Of a stretch of 12,891 nucleotides of DNA, positions 1 to 7,624 are shown piece by piece. Within the stretch, counting starts at the first letter, position 1, and each line of letters starts with the position of its first letter. Source of the stretch: an uncultured Alphaproteobacteria bacterium (GTDB lineage Bacteria > Pseudomonadota > Alphaproteobacteria > Micavibrionales > Micavibrionaceae); NCBI GenBank assembly GCA_946481105.1, contig CAMLMM010000060.1, forward strand, positions 1 to 12,891. Direction: 5' to 3'. Both the position numbers and the translations under genes were made by a program. The notes under the pieces are model-generated. The model was not told where the DNA came from. It worked only from the letters and a program-made list of their open reading frames with translations, and made no database searches.

Positions 1-1
1 C

Positions 2-943
2 GATGATTCAGGGTTTCAGGTGGTTGATGTGGCGTCTTTATCTTCTGCGGGGCCTGCACATCTCTCGTTTCTGGATAACAAGAAATACCGTGACCAGTTT
101 TCATCCACCAAGGCAGGAGCCGTCATCATTCATCCTGATGCCGTCTCATACGCGCCATCGTCTGCGCGCCTGATTGTATCGCCCAATCCCTATAAATCTT
201 ATGCTTTGGCGGCCCAGATTTTTTATCCGGAAGAATGGCCAGCCCCGGAGATTTCTGAATTTGCGCGCATTCATCCCGGTGCTAAAATAGGGAAGGATGT
301 TTGTATCGGCGATTTCGCCATTATCAGTGATAAGGCTGAGATAGGCGATGGATGCTGGATTGAGCCGCACGCCGTGATTGGTAAAGGTGTTGTTATTGGC
401 AAAGGCTGCCGTATCGGTGTTCACGCCAATGTTTCGCATGCCGTGATAGGGAATAAAGTGCGCCTGTATACAGGTGCACGGATTGGGCAGGATGGTTTTG
501 GATTCGCGATAGACCCTACCGGATTTGTAAAAGTGCCCCAATTGGGCTGCGTCGTGATTGGTGACGGCGTTGAAATTGGTGCCAATACAACAATTGACCG
601 TGGCACATCTGGGGATACGGTTATAGGTGCGGGAACCTGGATTGATAACCTTGTACAAATCGCCCACAACGTAAAAATCGGCAAAGGCTGTGTCCTGGTA
701 GCCCAAGTCGGCATTGCAGGCAGCACGGAAATAGGCGATTTTGTCGTTATGGGCGGGCAGGTTGGCGTTGCCGGGCATCTGAAAGTAGGTTCCATGGCTA
801 AAATTGCAGCCAAATCAGGCGTAACCAAAAACGTTCCGCCCTATGAAGAATGGATGGGGTATCCAGCCATGCCGATGAAAAAATTTCTGCGTCAGACGGT
901 AAAATTGGGCCAGCTGACTGAAAAACAAAAAGAGGAAAACTGA
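2..943 (+). CDS. lpxD: UDP-3-O-(3-hydroxyacyl)glucosamine N-acyltransferase LpxD, 5' end cut by window edge
   Basis: LpxD adds the second 3-hydroxyacyl chain (amide-linked) to UDP-3-O-acyl-glucosamine in the cytosol, from hydroxyacyl-ACP, in lipid A synthesis. The protein is a left-handed beta-helix made of hexapeptide repeats: [13 protein letters not shown], then further [IV]-G-x-x-x-x units through most of the length. The segment [12 protein letters not shown] carries the expected catalytic His (codon 665-667). The C-terminal helix ends in KQKEEN. The frame is open to the left edge, reading [17 protein letters not shown] at position 20 could look like a start, but this part matches the interior of the N-terminal uridine-binding domain, and LpxD is usually about 340 residues. 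About 30 residues are therefore missing upstream and 313 are visible. It sits one base before fabZ in the same operon. The family call is firm. Confidence 0.95.
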   Translation, partial: DDSGFQVVDVASLSSAGPAHLSFLDNKKYRDQFSSTKAGAVIIHPDAVSYAPSSARLIVSPNPYKSYALAAQIFYPEEWPAPEISEFARIHPGAKIGKDVCIGDFAIISDKAEIGDGCWIEPHAVIGKGVVIGKGCRIGVHANVSHAVIGNKVRLYTGARIGQDGFGFAIDPTGFVKVPQLGCVVIGDGVEIGANTTIDRGTSGDTVIGAGTWIDNLVQIAHNVKIGKGCVLVAQVGIAGSTEIGDFVVMGGQVGVAGHLKVGSMAKIAAKSGVTKNVPPYEEWMGYPAMPMKKFLRQTVKLGQLTEKQKEEN

Positions 944-944
944 C

Positions 945-1418
945 ATGACTGATGCAACTAAAAATAACAGCCAGCAGATTGACGTCCTTGGTATCATGGA
1001 GCGTATCCCGCATCGTTACCCGATGCTCCTGGTTGACCGTATTCTCGAATATGTTCCGCATGAAAGTGCCGTTGGCCTTAAGAACGTAACGATTAATGAA
1101 TCTTTCTTTCAGGGCCATTTTCCTTCAGCACCAGTTATGCCCGGCGTTTTGATTGTTGAGGCGATGGCACAGACAGCTGGTATTCTTGTGGTACATTCAC
1201 TGGGTATGGTTGGACAGAATAAACTGGTCTATTTCATGACAATTGACCAGGCGAAGTTCCGCAAGCCGGTTGTGCCGGGCGACAGCATGCATATTCATGT
1301 GAAAGCTCTGAAGTCCCGCGGCAATGTATGGAAGTTCCGCGGTGAGGCAATGGTTGATGGGCAGTTATGCGCCGAGGCTGAATATTCCGCGATGATCGTC
1401 GACGGAAACAAAGCGTAA
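945..1418 (+). CDS. fabZ: 3-hydroxyacyl-ACP dehydratase FabZ
   Basis: FabZ dehydrates 3-hydroxyacyl-ACP to trans-2-enoyl-ACP in type II fatty acid elongation, and so competes with LpxA and LpxD for hydroxyacyl-ACP. The 157-residue protein is a single hot-dog domain of normal length. The catalytic pair is visible: His58 in [14 protein letters not shown] and Glu72 in [10 protein letters not shown]. The N-terminal segment [15 protein letters not shown] is also a FabZ signature. The ATG lies one base after the lpxD stop. An AGAGGA ribosome site at 931-936, inside the end of lpxD, suits this start. Placement between lpxD and lpxA is the classic proteobacterial arrangement and suggests co-expression that balances phospholipid and lipid A supply. 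Nothing looks broken. Confidence 0.97.
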   Translation: MTDATKNNSQQIDVLGIMERIPHRYPMLLVDRILEYVPHESAVGLKNVTINESFFQGHFPSAPVMPGVLIVEAMAQTAGILVVHSLGMVGQNKLVYFMTIDQAKFRKPVVPGDSMHIHVKALKSRGNVWKFRGEAMVDGQLCAEAEYSAMIVDGNKA

Positions 1419-1474
1419 TATCCTGCAAAATAACGTGATTTGAGGACTCGATCGAAGTCGGGCAGTTTGCATAT

Positions 1475-2275
1475 ATGAGTACAGTAATTCACCCAACTGC
1501 TATTATCGAGCCGGGTGCCCAGTTAGGGGCCAATGTTCGTGTTGGTCCGTATTGCGTCGTGGGCCCAAACGTTCAGCTTCACGATAAGGTTGTTTTGAAA
1601 TCGCATGTGGCTGTCGATGGTCACACAACAGTTGGTGAAGGTACGGAAATATTTCCCTTCGCATCCATCGGTCATGCCCCACAGGATTTGAAATACCACG
1701 GAGAGGCGTCAATCCTGTCCATTGGCAGGAATAATAAAATACGCGAGCATTGTACGATGAACCCGGGCACGGAGTCAGGCGGCATGAAGACAGCCGTCGG
1801 CGATAACTGTCTGTTTATGATGAGTACGCATGTGGCACATGACTGCATCATCGGCAATAACGTTATCATGGCGAATAACGCGACGCTGGGCGGTCATGTC
1901 ACCGTAGGCGATCATGCGCTGATTGGTGGACTGGCGGCGGTTCATCAGTTCGTGCGTATTGGTTCATTTGCTGTTATTGGCGGCATGTCAGGCGTAGAGA
2001 GCGATGTCATTCCCTATGGCCGCGTTAAAGGCGAACGTGCTTTCCTGGCTGGCCTCAACCTAATTGGGTTGGAACGTAACGGCTTTGACAAGCAGCAGAT
2101 ACGTGATCTGCAACGTGCGTTTAATGAATTATTTGGCGAAGAAGGCACGCTGGAACAGCGTATAGACATGGTTGCCAATGACTTTGCTTCAACCAGCGCT
2201 GTTATGCAGATTATTGAATTCGCCAGGGCCAAGACGCGGTTTCCGTTATGCACCCCCCAGAAAAAATCGGCCTGA
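1475..2275 (+). CDS. lpxA: Acyl-ACP:UDP-N-acetylglucosamine O-acyltransferase LpxA
   Basis: LpxA catalyses the first step of lipid A synthesis, moving a 3-hydroxyacyl chain from ACP to the 3-OH of UDP-GlcNAc in the cytosol. The 266-residue protein has a hexapeptide-repeat beta-helix starting IHPTAIIEPGAQLG, followed by the helical C-terminal domain (GLNLIGLERNGF). His122 in HVAHDC aligns with the catalytic His125 of E. coli, and His157 in AVHQF with His160. Gly170 in IGGMSG aligns with E. coli Gly173, which lets that enzyme take long (C14) chains, so a long-chain preference is inferred. The family motif reads MNPGTESGGM. The ATG at 1475 is the only start that fits the conserved N terminus, but its ribosome site is weak (GGGCAG, 1460-1465). 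A 56-base gap separates it from fabZ, and its last 28 bases overlap lpxI. Confidence 0.96.
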   Translation: MSTVIHPTAIIEPGAQLGANVRVGPYCVVGPNVQLHDKVVLKSHVAVDGHTTVGEGTEIFPFASIGHAPQDLKYHGEASILSIGRNNKIREHCTMNPGTESGGMKTAVGDNCLFMMSTHVAHDCIIGNNVIMANNATLGGHVTVGDHALIGGLAAVHQFVRIGSFAVIGGMSGVESDVIPYGRVKGERAFLAGLNLIGLERNGFDKQQIRDLQRAFNELFGEEGTLEQRIDMVANDFASTSAVMQIIEFARAKTRFPLCTPQKKSA

Positions 2276-3054
2276 TTGCCGGTAACGGTGTTATCCCCCA
2301 GCTTTTAGTCACTAAATGGCTGCAAACCGGGTATGTTCCGATTGTCGCCACACTCGATAGCAGTCAAAATATGCCTCACGTCATTACTCATGATTTTTCC
2401 ATGGGCCAGGTTGGCGGCATTATCTCATTCTTTCGTCAACACGGTGTTCGCAAACTTGTTATAGTAGGCCATCTGAAACGCCCTAATTTCTTTAAGCTGC
2501 ACCTGGATGCCTATGGGTTAAAAACACTTGCTAAAATTATCTGGCGGGTAATGGGCATGGGGGATGACAGCCTGTTGAAATTCGTACGTCACGAACTGGA
2601 ATCGGCCGGATTTGAAATTCATCCTGTGCAGGAATACTTGCCCGAACTGCTATGCCCAGTCGGTATTCTGGGGGTACTGACTCCTGATGAAAATGACAAT
2701 TTATCCATAGATACAGGGATTGTTATTGCCAAAGAGCATGGCCAACAGGATAAAGGTCAGTCCATTGTGATGTCTGAAGGTCGCGTGGTAGCAAAGGAAG
2801 ATGAAAAGGGGACAAGCGCCTTAATAAAATCCGTATTCGCCCCTGGGCGCAAAATTTTAGTTAAAGTATCAAAACCACAACAGGATATGGCACTGGATGC
2901 GCCCACTATCGGCGTAACGACAATTGAATTACTGCGCCAGAACGGATTTGCCGGGCTGGTGGTGGAGGCCGGGCGTACATTGGTTGTTGATTTGCCTGCC
3001 GTAATTACTGCATGTAATGAAGGTGGATTGTTCTTTGTGGGGAGGAATACATGA
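2248..3054 (+). CDS. lpxI: UDP-2,3-diacylglucosamine pyrophosphatase LpxI
   Basis: LpxI hydrolyses UDP-2,3-diacylglucosamine to lipid X and UMP. It is the unrelated functional replacement for LpxH found in many alphaproteobacteria. The 268-residue protein begins IGLIAGNGVIPQLL, the family's N-terminal glycine-rich signature. It continues with VIVGHLKRP (about 72-80), a DDSLLKFVRHELESAGF segment, and the C-terminal block KVSKPQQDMALDAPTIG (about 206-222), which carries the conserved acidic residues expected at the active site. The tail GLVVEAGRTLVVD is also typical. At residues 189-191 the sequence is GTSAL; my recollection is that relatives more often have an Asp after GT, so this may be a substitution. 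The ATG lies inside lpxA (28-base overlap) and the stop overlaps the lpxB start as ATGA, which implies translational coupling. Confidence 0.94.
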   Translation: MHPPEKIGLIAGNGVIPQLLVTKWLQTGYVPIVATLDSSQNMPHVITHDFSMGQVGGIISFFRQHGVRKLVIVGHLKRPNFFKLHLDAYGLKTLAKIIWRVMGMGDDSLLKFVRHELESAGFEIHPVQEYLPELLCPVGILGVLTPDENDNLSIDTGIVIAKEHGQQDKGQSIVMSEGRVVAKEDEKGTSALIKSVFAPGRKILVKVSKPQQDMALDAPTIGVTTIELLRQNGFAGLVVEAGRTLVVDLPAVITACNEGGLFFVGRNT

Positions 3055-4205
3055 AAATATTCATCATTGCTGGTGAAGCATCGGGCGACCAGCTAGGTGG
3101 GGCCTTGATTTCCTCTTTAAAAAAACTCTATCCGGATGCTGAATTGCGTGGCGTTGGCGGCCTCCGCATGCTGGAATCGGGATTGCCAGAAAGCCTTTTT
3201 CCTATGGATGAGTTGTCTGTCATGGGTATTGGTGAAGTTTTGCCGCGTATTCCAAAATTCATCAATCTCATTGCAACAGCAGTTCAGGCAATACGCGTAT
3301 TTAATCCAGATGTTGTTATTACAATTGATTCCCCAGATTTCTGTTTTCGTGTACAGAAAAAACTTAAAAAGTCTGGTATTCGGGCCAAGCTTGTTCATTA
3401 TGTGGCGCCGACTGTCTGGGCATGGCGAGCCGATCGTGCGCGCAAAGTTGCCGAATACCTGGATGGCATGATCTGCCTATTCCCGTTTGAGCCAATCTAT
3501 TTTGAGCGTGAAGGGTTGAAATCCGTTTTTGCCGGACATCCGGTGATGCAATCAGGATTGCTGACTGCTGATGGTAATGCCTTCCGTAGCAAATATGATC
3601 TTCCACAGGATAGGACGCTGGTTGGATTGTTATGCGGGTCCAGGCGTAGTGAACTTGAAATCAGCATCCCCATTCTGCGTGAGGTCGTACTGCGCCTGAG
3701 TGTTGATCGCCCACATATAGGTTTTGTGATTCCAACTCTTCCAAAATGGCATGAAAAAATTCAGGATTCATTCAAGGACTTGGGTGTCCCCATAATTGTG
3801 ACATCCGATATTTCGGATAAATGGAATGCGTTTAAATCTATGGATGCGGCCATAGCTGTATCAGGCACAGTCGGACTTGAGATTGCGTTGGCCGGGGTGC
3901 CTCATGCTATTTTATACCGTATGAATGAACTGACATGGCAGATTGTTAAACGTATGGTCAAAACGAAATATGCCCATCTGGGAAATATCTTGCTGAGTCA
4001 TCAGGTTTATCCGGAATTTGTACAGGATAATGCCACAACAGACAAAATTTATAATGTTCTGATTAACCTGCTGGATAATCCGCTGGAACGTAAAATACAG
4101 AAAGAGTCCGCGCGTAAACTTGAATATATGCTGGCCCCCAATCCAAATGAAAATGCCGCAGACAGAGCCGCGGCATTTATCAAATCTGTTGTTACAGCTA
4201 ATTAA
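3051..4205 (+). CDS. lpxB: Lipid-A-disaccharide synthase LpxB
   Basis: LpxB is a membrane-associated GT19 glycosyltransferase that joins lipid X to UDP-2,3-diacylglucosamine, giving the beta-1',6-linked lipid A disaccharide. The 384-residue length is normal. The family hallmarks are all seen: IFIIAGEASGDQLGG at the N terminus, LSVMGIGEVLPRIP (about 56-69), DSPDFCFRV, VAPTVWAWR, FAGHPVM, the nucleotide-binding LLCGSRRSELE (about 195-205), and SGTVGLEIALAGVPH (about 271-285) followed by YRMNELTW. The start overlaps the lpxI stop by four bases (ATGA), and the GGGGAGG at 3039-3045, inside lpxI, serves as ribosome site. It is the last gene of the lpx cluster here. Its TAA (4203-4205) shares three bases with the stop of the opposing tpsB gene, so no terminator fits between the two reading frames. 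Confidence 0.96.
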   Translation: MKIFIIAGEASGDQLGGALISSLKKLYPDAELRGVGGLRMLESGLPESLFPMDELSVMGIGEVLPRIPKFINLIATAVQAIRVFNPDVVITIDSPDFCFRVQKKLKKSGIRAKLVHYVAPTVWAWRADRARKVAEYLDGMICLFPFEPIYFEREGLKSVFAGHPVMQSGLLTADGNAFRSKYDLPQDRTLVGLLCGSRRSELEISIPILREVVLRLSVDRPHIGFVIPTLPKWHEKIQDSFKDLGVPIIVTSDISDKWNAFKSMDAAIAVSGTVGLEIALAGVPHAILYRMNELTWQIVKRMVKTKYAHLGNILLSHQVYPEFVQDNATTDKIYNVLINLLDNPLERKIQKESARKLEYMLAPNPNENAADRAAAFIKSVVTAN

Positions 4206-5923
4206 AAATCATGACTGACATTCACGAACAGGCGGGATGTATCGTCATTCTCCGCCGCAACATCGCGTGTGAGTGGTTTTGCCAGCATAATGCCTGCGCG
4301 GGTTGAGTTGCCAATTTCAGTCCGGAAGCCTAAACCAACAGAAGCAAGGCTTTGCTCTTCAAGACTAGGTGATGTTGCATCGTCATTCCAGACTTTGCCG
4401 ATATCATAGAAACCGTAAACGGTGTATGAGGTCAGCCAAGAGGCGAGTTGATAAGAAGGAGTCCACTGTAATTCAAGCGAGCCGCTAACCCCATCATCAC
4501 CCACCAATTCGGATGGGTCATAGCCACGGCCGATATTGGTTGCCCCGCCCAAACCGAATTCTTCGGCGCTCAACAAGGCAGCATTCGCCATTTGTCCGCG
4601 GATGGACGTTTGCAGCGCCCAGGAATTCGCCAGACGTTCCAGACGTGATACATCTGCGGTCAGCTTAGTAAAGGTTGGGTCACCGTCAGGGCGTGACAGG
4701 TTTGTGTCATTGCTGTCACTTGCGCCAAGAATGGAAAGACCTTTGGACAGTTCGATATTCGTGCTGGTGACTGCGGCGGAGAACAGTGTATCGACAAAAT
4801 CCATATGGCCGGCAAGGCGCAGGGCGGTGATTTTATCTTCACGGGTAATGTCGATATTGCTCTTGGTTTCGGTTGAGCGCAGATCGATTCCAGCAGTAGC
4901 GTTCAGGTTGAGTTCGCGGGAACGGATAAATGGCTGGAATACCGAGACACCGCCGAAACGGGATTTCCCAAGAACATCAAACTGGTCCAGTGTATGACCT
5001 GGTTCGGTGTTTGACGCTCCCATATTTGCTTCCAGGCGCGTACCGTATTTCCCAATCGGCAGTGAGCCACGCAATTCACCATAAATCAATTCATGCGTAA
5101 TGCCTTTGCCGGATGGGGCATAAGCAAACTGACCGTCAATGCGTTCATTGTGACCAAAAGGCGAATTCAGCCCAAATCCAGCCTGTGCCTGCCAGCGGCC
5201 AAGGTAGCGGCTGCCATAATTATTGAGTTCAACATTACCGTCATAGGATTTGCGTTCAACCACAATAGTCAGGTCTGACATTCCCGTTTTTGTTTTGGAG
5301 GGCGACAGTACACTGCGCGCTGTAACTCCCGGCAGATCATTAATCAGGAGCAGGGTGCGTTCCAGGTTTTTGTTATTCAGGACACCCTTGGCCTTCAGTT
5401 CACCAACATAAAGCTTCATAACGTCGGCTTCACTGCCTTGCGCCCCGGGGCCTTCCAGGCGGATCTGGTCAAGCGATCCTTCGACAACGCGCAGGTGAAC
5501 AACACCATTTTCGATAGTTTGAGGCGGGACGACAACCTGAGTCAGAATATAACCATCATTACGGTATTTGGCAGTGACATTCGCAGCAAGGGAATAAATA
5601 TCCGCCAGCGAAACTGTCTGGCCGATCTTGTCGGCATACAGGCCGCGCAGATCTGCCTCGGCATAGGAAGTCATCCCATCAAAAGAAACTTTTTTTAGAA
5701 CGAAAGTAATTTTTTCGGCTCCCTGAGGGGCGTTGAAAGGGGCGTTCCCCTTTACATTGAGAGGTGCTTCCGCCTTAGCTGTCGGCAGTGCCTGTTGCGA
5801 TTGCCCGCCAATGCGTCCTGCGTCAGCAGAACCAGGAACCTGTTGAGCAAAAGCCTGTCCCTGCATGACAGTCACCATCAACGCAGCAAGCGCGGTCGTA
5901 CGAACTAATTTGGCTTTTTCCAT
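4202..5923 (-). CDS. Two-partner secretion outer membrane transporter, TpsB (ShlB/FhaC/HecB family)
   Basis: This is an outer membrane pore that would export a large TpsA exoprotein from the periplasm to the cell surface. The 573 residues show a signal peptide (about 1-26, positively charged start, cleavage likely after AFA), a Gln/Pro-rich linker, a POTRA domain (about 71-150, ITFVLKKVSFDGMTSYAEADL to LRVVEGSLDQI), a second POTRA-like region (about 151-225), and a beta-barrel (about 226-573) ending in Phe (VSHDF). The conserved barrel-loop motif is GRGYDPSELVGDDG at 465-478, with Arg466 matching the essential Arg of the VRGY/F motif. The length suits the family. The ATG has an AAGGAT ribosome site seven bases upstream. 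No TpsA gene is adjacent: the neighbours are lpxB (convergent) and gltA. It could instead serve a distant substrate. Confidence 0.9.
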   Translation of the reverse strand: MEKAKLVRTTALAALMVTVMQGQAFAQQVPGSADAGRIGGQSQQALPTAKAEAPLNVKGNAPFNAPQGAEKITFVLKKVSFDGMTSYAEADLRGLYADKIGQTVSLADIYSLAANVTAKYRNDGYILTQVVVPPQTIENGVVHLRVVEGSLDQIRLEGPGAQGSEADVMKLYVGELKAKGVLNNKNLERTLLLINDLPGVTARSVLSPSKTKTGMSDLTIVVERKSYDGNVELNNYGSRYLGRWQAQAGFGLNSPFGHNERIDGQFAYAPSGKGITHELIYGELRGSLPIGKYGTRLEANMGASNTEPGHTLDQFDVLGKSRFGGVSVFQPFIRSRELNLNATAGIDLRSTETKSNIDITREDKITALRLAGHMDFVDTLFSAAVTSTNIELSKGLSILGASDSNDTNLSRPDGDPTFTKLTADVSRLERLANSWALQTSIRGQMANAALLSAEEFGLGGATNIGRGYDPSELVGDDGVSGSLELQWTPSYQLASWLTSYTVYGFYDIGKVWNDDATSPSLEEQSLASVGLGFRTEIGNSTRAGIMLAKPLTRDVAAENDDTSRLFVNVSHDF

Positions 5924-6011
5924 TGTTATTATCCTTAATTATTACTGTATAAAAATCCGGTCACCTGTAATGCACCATTTGCCTTGAATAATACAGGCCA
6001 AAAACTGGGTT

Positions 6012-6040
6012 ATTTTAAAGTGACAAGTCTTATTGGACAA
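6012..6040 (-). promoter_or_regulatory. Candidate sigma-70-type promoter for the tpsB gene
   Basis: Reading the minus strand, TTGTCC (6040-6035, four of six matches to TTGACA) and TAAAAT (6017-6012, five of six matches to TATAAT) are separated by exactly 17 bases. Transcription would start near 6005 and give a leader of about 80 bases before the ATG at 5923. The copies of GACAAGT at 6022-6028 and 6036-6042 lie in the spacer and over the -35 box, where a repressor could act. This is pattern matching only. Confidence 0.4.
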
Positions 6041-6042
6041 GT
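6022..6042. repeat. Direct repeat GACAAGT x2, 14-base period, over the candidate tpsB promoter
   Basis: GACAAGT occurs at 6022-6028 and again at 6036-6042, a start-to-start distance of 14 bases. One copy overlaps the candidate -35 box and the other lies in the spacer. Direct repeats placed this way often bind response regulators or repressors, but no binding protein can be named from the sequence, and two 7-mers in AT-rich DNA could arise by chance. Confidence 0.4.
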
Positions 6043-6087
6043 GAGAGAAAGCTTCTAAGCCTTTAATTTCTATGTTTCTTTTATTGT

Positions 6088-6105
6088 TGTCACAAAAATG
6101 TGACA
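6088..6105. promoter_or_regulatory. Perfect inverted repeat TGTCACA-N4-TGTGACA, operator-like
   Basis: The 18-base element is TGTCACA, AAAA, TGTGACA, with seven perfectly paired bases per arm. It lies in the 274-base gap between tpsB and gltA, centred about 91 bases upstream of the inferred tpsB start point, and is not followed by a T run that would make it a terminator. The half-sites recall CRP/FNR sites (TGTGA-N6-TCACA) but are in the everted order, so it is not a CRP consensus site. A dimeric regulator is the likeliest reader. Confidence 0.45.
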
Positions 6106-6151
6106 TTGCTGTATTGCGGCCAATAGTTATATTTTCATATTTTTGGCAAAT

Positions 6152-6179
6152 AAAAAACACCGCATTTCTGCGGTGTTTT
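6152..6179 (-). terminator. Intrinsic terminator of gltA
   Basis: On the minus strand AAAACACCGCA, loop GAAA, TGCGGTGTTTT forms an 11-base-pair perfect stem (6179-6169 with 6164-6154) with a GNRA-type tetraloop, and the T run continues to 6152. It begins 18 bases after the gltA stop. The T tract is on the gltA side of transcription, so it serves gltA and insulates tpsB from gltA read-through. Confidence 0.9.
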
Positions 6180-6197
6180 CCAAATATTCAGAATTAC

Positions 6198-7511
6198 TTA
6201 TGAGCGCTTATCAATACTGACAAAATCACGCTGCGCTGCGCCAGTATAGAGCTGGCGTGGGCGACCGATACGGTTTGACGGTTCTTCCATCATTTCTTTC
6301 CACTGCGATACCCAACCAACGGTACGGGCAACCGCGAACAGAACGGTGAACATCGAAACCGGGAAGCCCATCGCCTTAAGGATGATGCCGGAGTAGAAGT
6401 CCACGTTTGGATAGAGTTTGCGTTCGACGAAATACGGATCGGTCAGCGCGACTTTTTCAAGGCCCATAGCCAGTTCAAGTAATGGATCGTTGGTCATACC
6501 CAGTTCATTCAGAACCTTGTCACAAGTTTCTTTCATGACCTGAGCGCGCGGGTCATAGTTTTTATAAACACGGTGACCAAAGCCCATCAGGCGGTATTTT
6601 TTGTCTTTCACGCCCTGGATAAATTCAGGAATACGGTCCTTGTGGCCGATTTCCTGCAGCATTTCGAGCACGGCCTGGTTAGCGCCACCATGTGCCGGAC
6701 CCCAGAGGGACGCAATACCAGCGGCGATGCAAGCAAATGGGTTGGCCTGCGACGAACCGGCAAGGCGAACAGTCGAAGTTGATGCATTCTGCTCATGGTC
6801 GGCGTGCAGAGTCAGGATTTTGTCCATAGCGTCTGCAAAAATCGGGTTGACCTTGTATGGTTCGGCCGGAACGGCGAAGCACATATGCAGGAAGTTTTCA
6901 GCAAATCCGAGGTCGTTACGTGGATAGACAAAAGGTTGACCAATCGAATATTTGAACGCCATAGCCGCTAATGTCGGCAGCTTGGCAATCAGGCGGTGCG
7001 CCGAAATTTCACGTTGTTTCGGATCGGAAATATCCAGGGAGTCGTGATAGAACGCTGCCAAGGCACCCACAACACCGCACATAACGGCCATCGGGTGGGC
7101 ATCGCGGCGGAAACCACGGAAGAAGAATTGCAGTTGTTCGTGCACCATCGTGTGATAGGTCACATTCTTGCGAAATTCGTCATATTGCTGCTTGTTCGGC
7201 AAATCGCCGTACAGAAGCAGGTAGGCCACTTCAAGAAAGTTACTTTTTTCCGCTAATGCCTTAATATCATAGCCACGATGCAGCAGAATGCCTTTGTCAC
7301 CGTCAATGAAAGTGATACGCGACTTGCAGCTTGCGGTTGATGTAAAGCTTGGGTCCAGCGTGAAATGGTCTGTATCTTCGTACAGGGTGCGAATATCGAT
7401 AGTCGCCGGGCCGATTGTCCCTTCAACAACAGGGAGAACCCATTTTTCGCCGCTCTGGTCATTGGTCAGCGTGAAAGTTTTTCCGGAAGGTGTTTCGTTT
7501 TTATCGGCCAT
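6198..7511 (-). CDS. gltA: Citrate synthase, type II (hexameric, NADH-sensitive class)
   Basis: Citrate synthase condenses acetyl-CoA with oxaloacetate to citrate, the entry step of the TCA cycle, in the cytosol. The 437-residue length and the N-terminal extension ([22 protein letters not shown]) mark the large Gram-negative type II form. The active-site motifs are [17 protein letters not shown], then [16 protein letters not shown], in which His274 is the catalytic His (E. coli His264), then [14 protein letters not shown] with the oxaloacetate-binding His, and [16 protein letters not shown] with the catalytic Asp. The C terminus is [19 protein letters not shown]. An AAAGGAT ribosome site about nine bases upstream supports the ATG at 7511. 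A strong terminator follows. Upstream, 139 bases separate it from rnhA with no visible terminator, so it may have both its own promoter and some read-through. Confidence 0.97.
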   Translation of the reverse strand: MADKNETPSGKTFTLTNDQSGEKWVLPVVEGTIGPATIDIRTLYEDTDHFTLDPSFTSTASCKSRITFIDGDKGILLHRGYDIKALAEKSNFLEVAYLLLYGDLPNKQQYDEFRKNVTYHTMVHEQLQFFFRGFRRDAHPMAVMCGVVGALAAFYHDSLDISDPKQREISAHRLIAKLPTLAAMAFKYSIGQPFVYPRNDLGFAENFLHMCFAVPAEPYKVNPIFADAMDKILTLHADHEQNASTSTVRLAGSSQANPFACIAAGIASLWGPAHGGANQAVLEMLQEIGHKDRIPEFIQGVKDKKYRLMGFGHRVYKNYDPRAQVMKETCDKVLNELGMTNDPLLELAMGLEKVALTDPYFVERKLYPNVDFYSGIILKAMGFPVSMFTVLFAVARTVGWVSQWKEMMEEPSNRIGRPRQLYTGAAQRDFVSIDKRS

Positions 7512-7596
7512 AATAAGATTATCCTTTGAAGGTTGAGAGTGCGCGGGAATCCGCGGCTACCACAGTAAACAGGATTTAAGTTAACTCATCGTAAAG

Positions 7597-7624
7597 ATGA
7601 TAGGCTGATTGCGGTGTAGAGCAA
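7597..7624 (-). promoter_or_regulatory. Candidate gltA promoter
   Basis: On the minus strand TTGCTC (7624-7619, three of six matches at -35) is followed after 16 bases by TATCAT (7602-7597, five of six at -10). Transcription would start near 7590 and leave a leader of about 80 bases. The leader contains a short GC-rich dyad, CGCGG-N4-CCGCG, at 7542-7555, about 31 bases from the ATG. The -35 match is weak. Confidence 0.3.

Noticed and set aside
20..22. GTG as the true start of lpxD
   Set aside because: The frame is open to the window edge and the sequence before it (FQVVDVASL) continues the conserved N-terminal domain, so the real start is outside the window.
146..778. 210-codon minus-strand open frame opposite lpxD
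   Set aside because: It is an antisense shadow of the hexapeptide-repeat coding sequence, with no recognisable domain. The plus-strand LpxD is unmistakable.
6088..6105. A CRP (cAMP receptor) consensus site
   Set aside because: The order of half-sites is everted relative to TGTGA-N6-TCACA, so CRP binding is not predicted; the element is kept only as an unassigned inverted repeat.
5942..6160. 72-codon minus-strand open frame between gltA and tpsB
   Set aside because: Its GTG start lies inside the gltA terminator stem, there is no ribosome site, and the composition (many Cys, Ile, Asn) reflects AT-rich intergenic DNA rather than a protein family.
7542..7555. CGCGG-N4-CCGCG hairpin as a terminator for rnhA
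   Set aside because: The stem is only five base pairs with no following T run, and it is closer to the gltA start than to rnhA.
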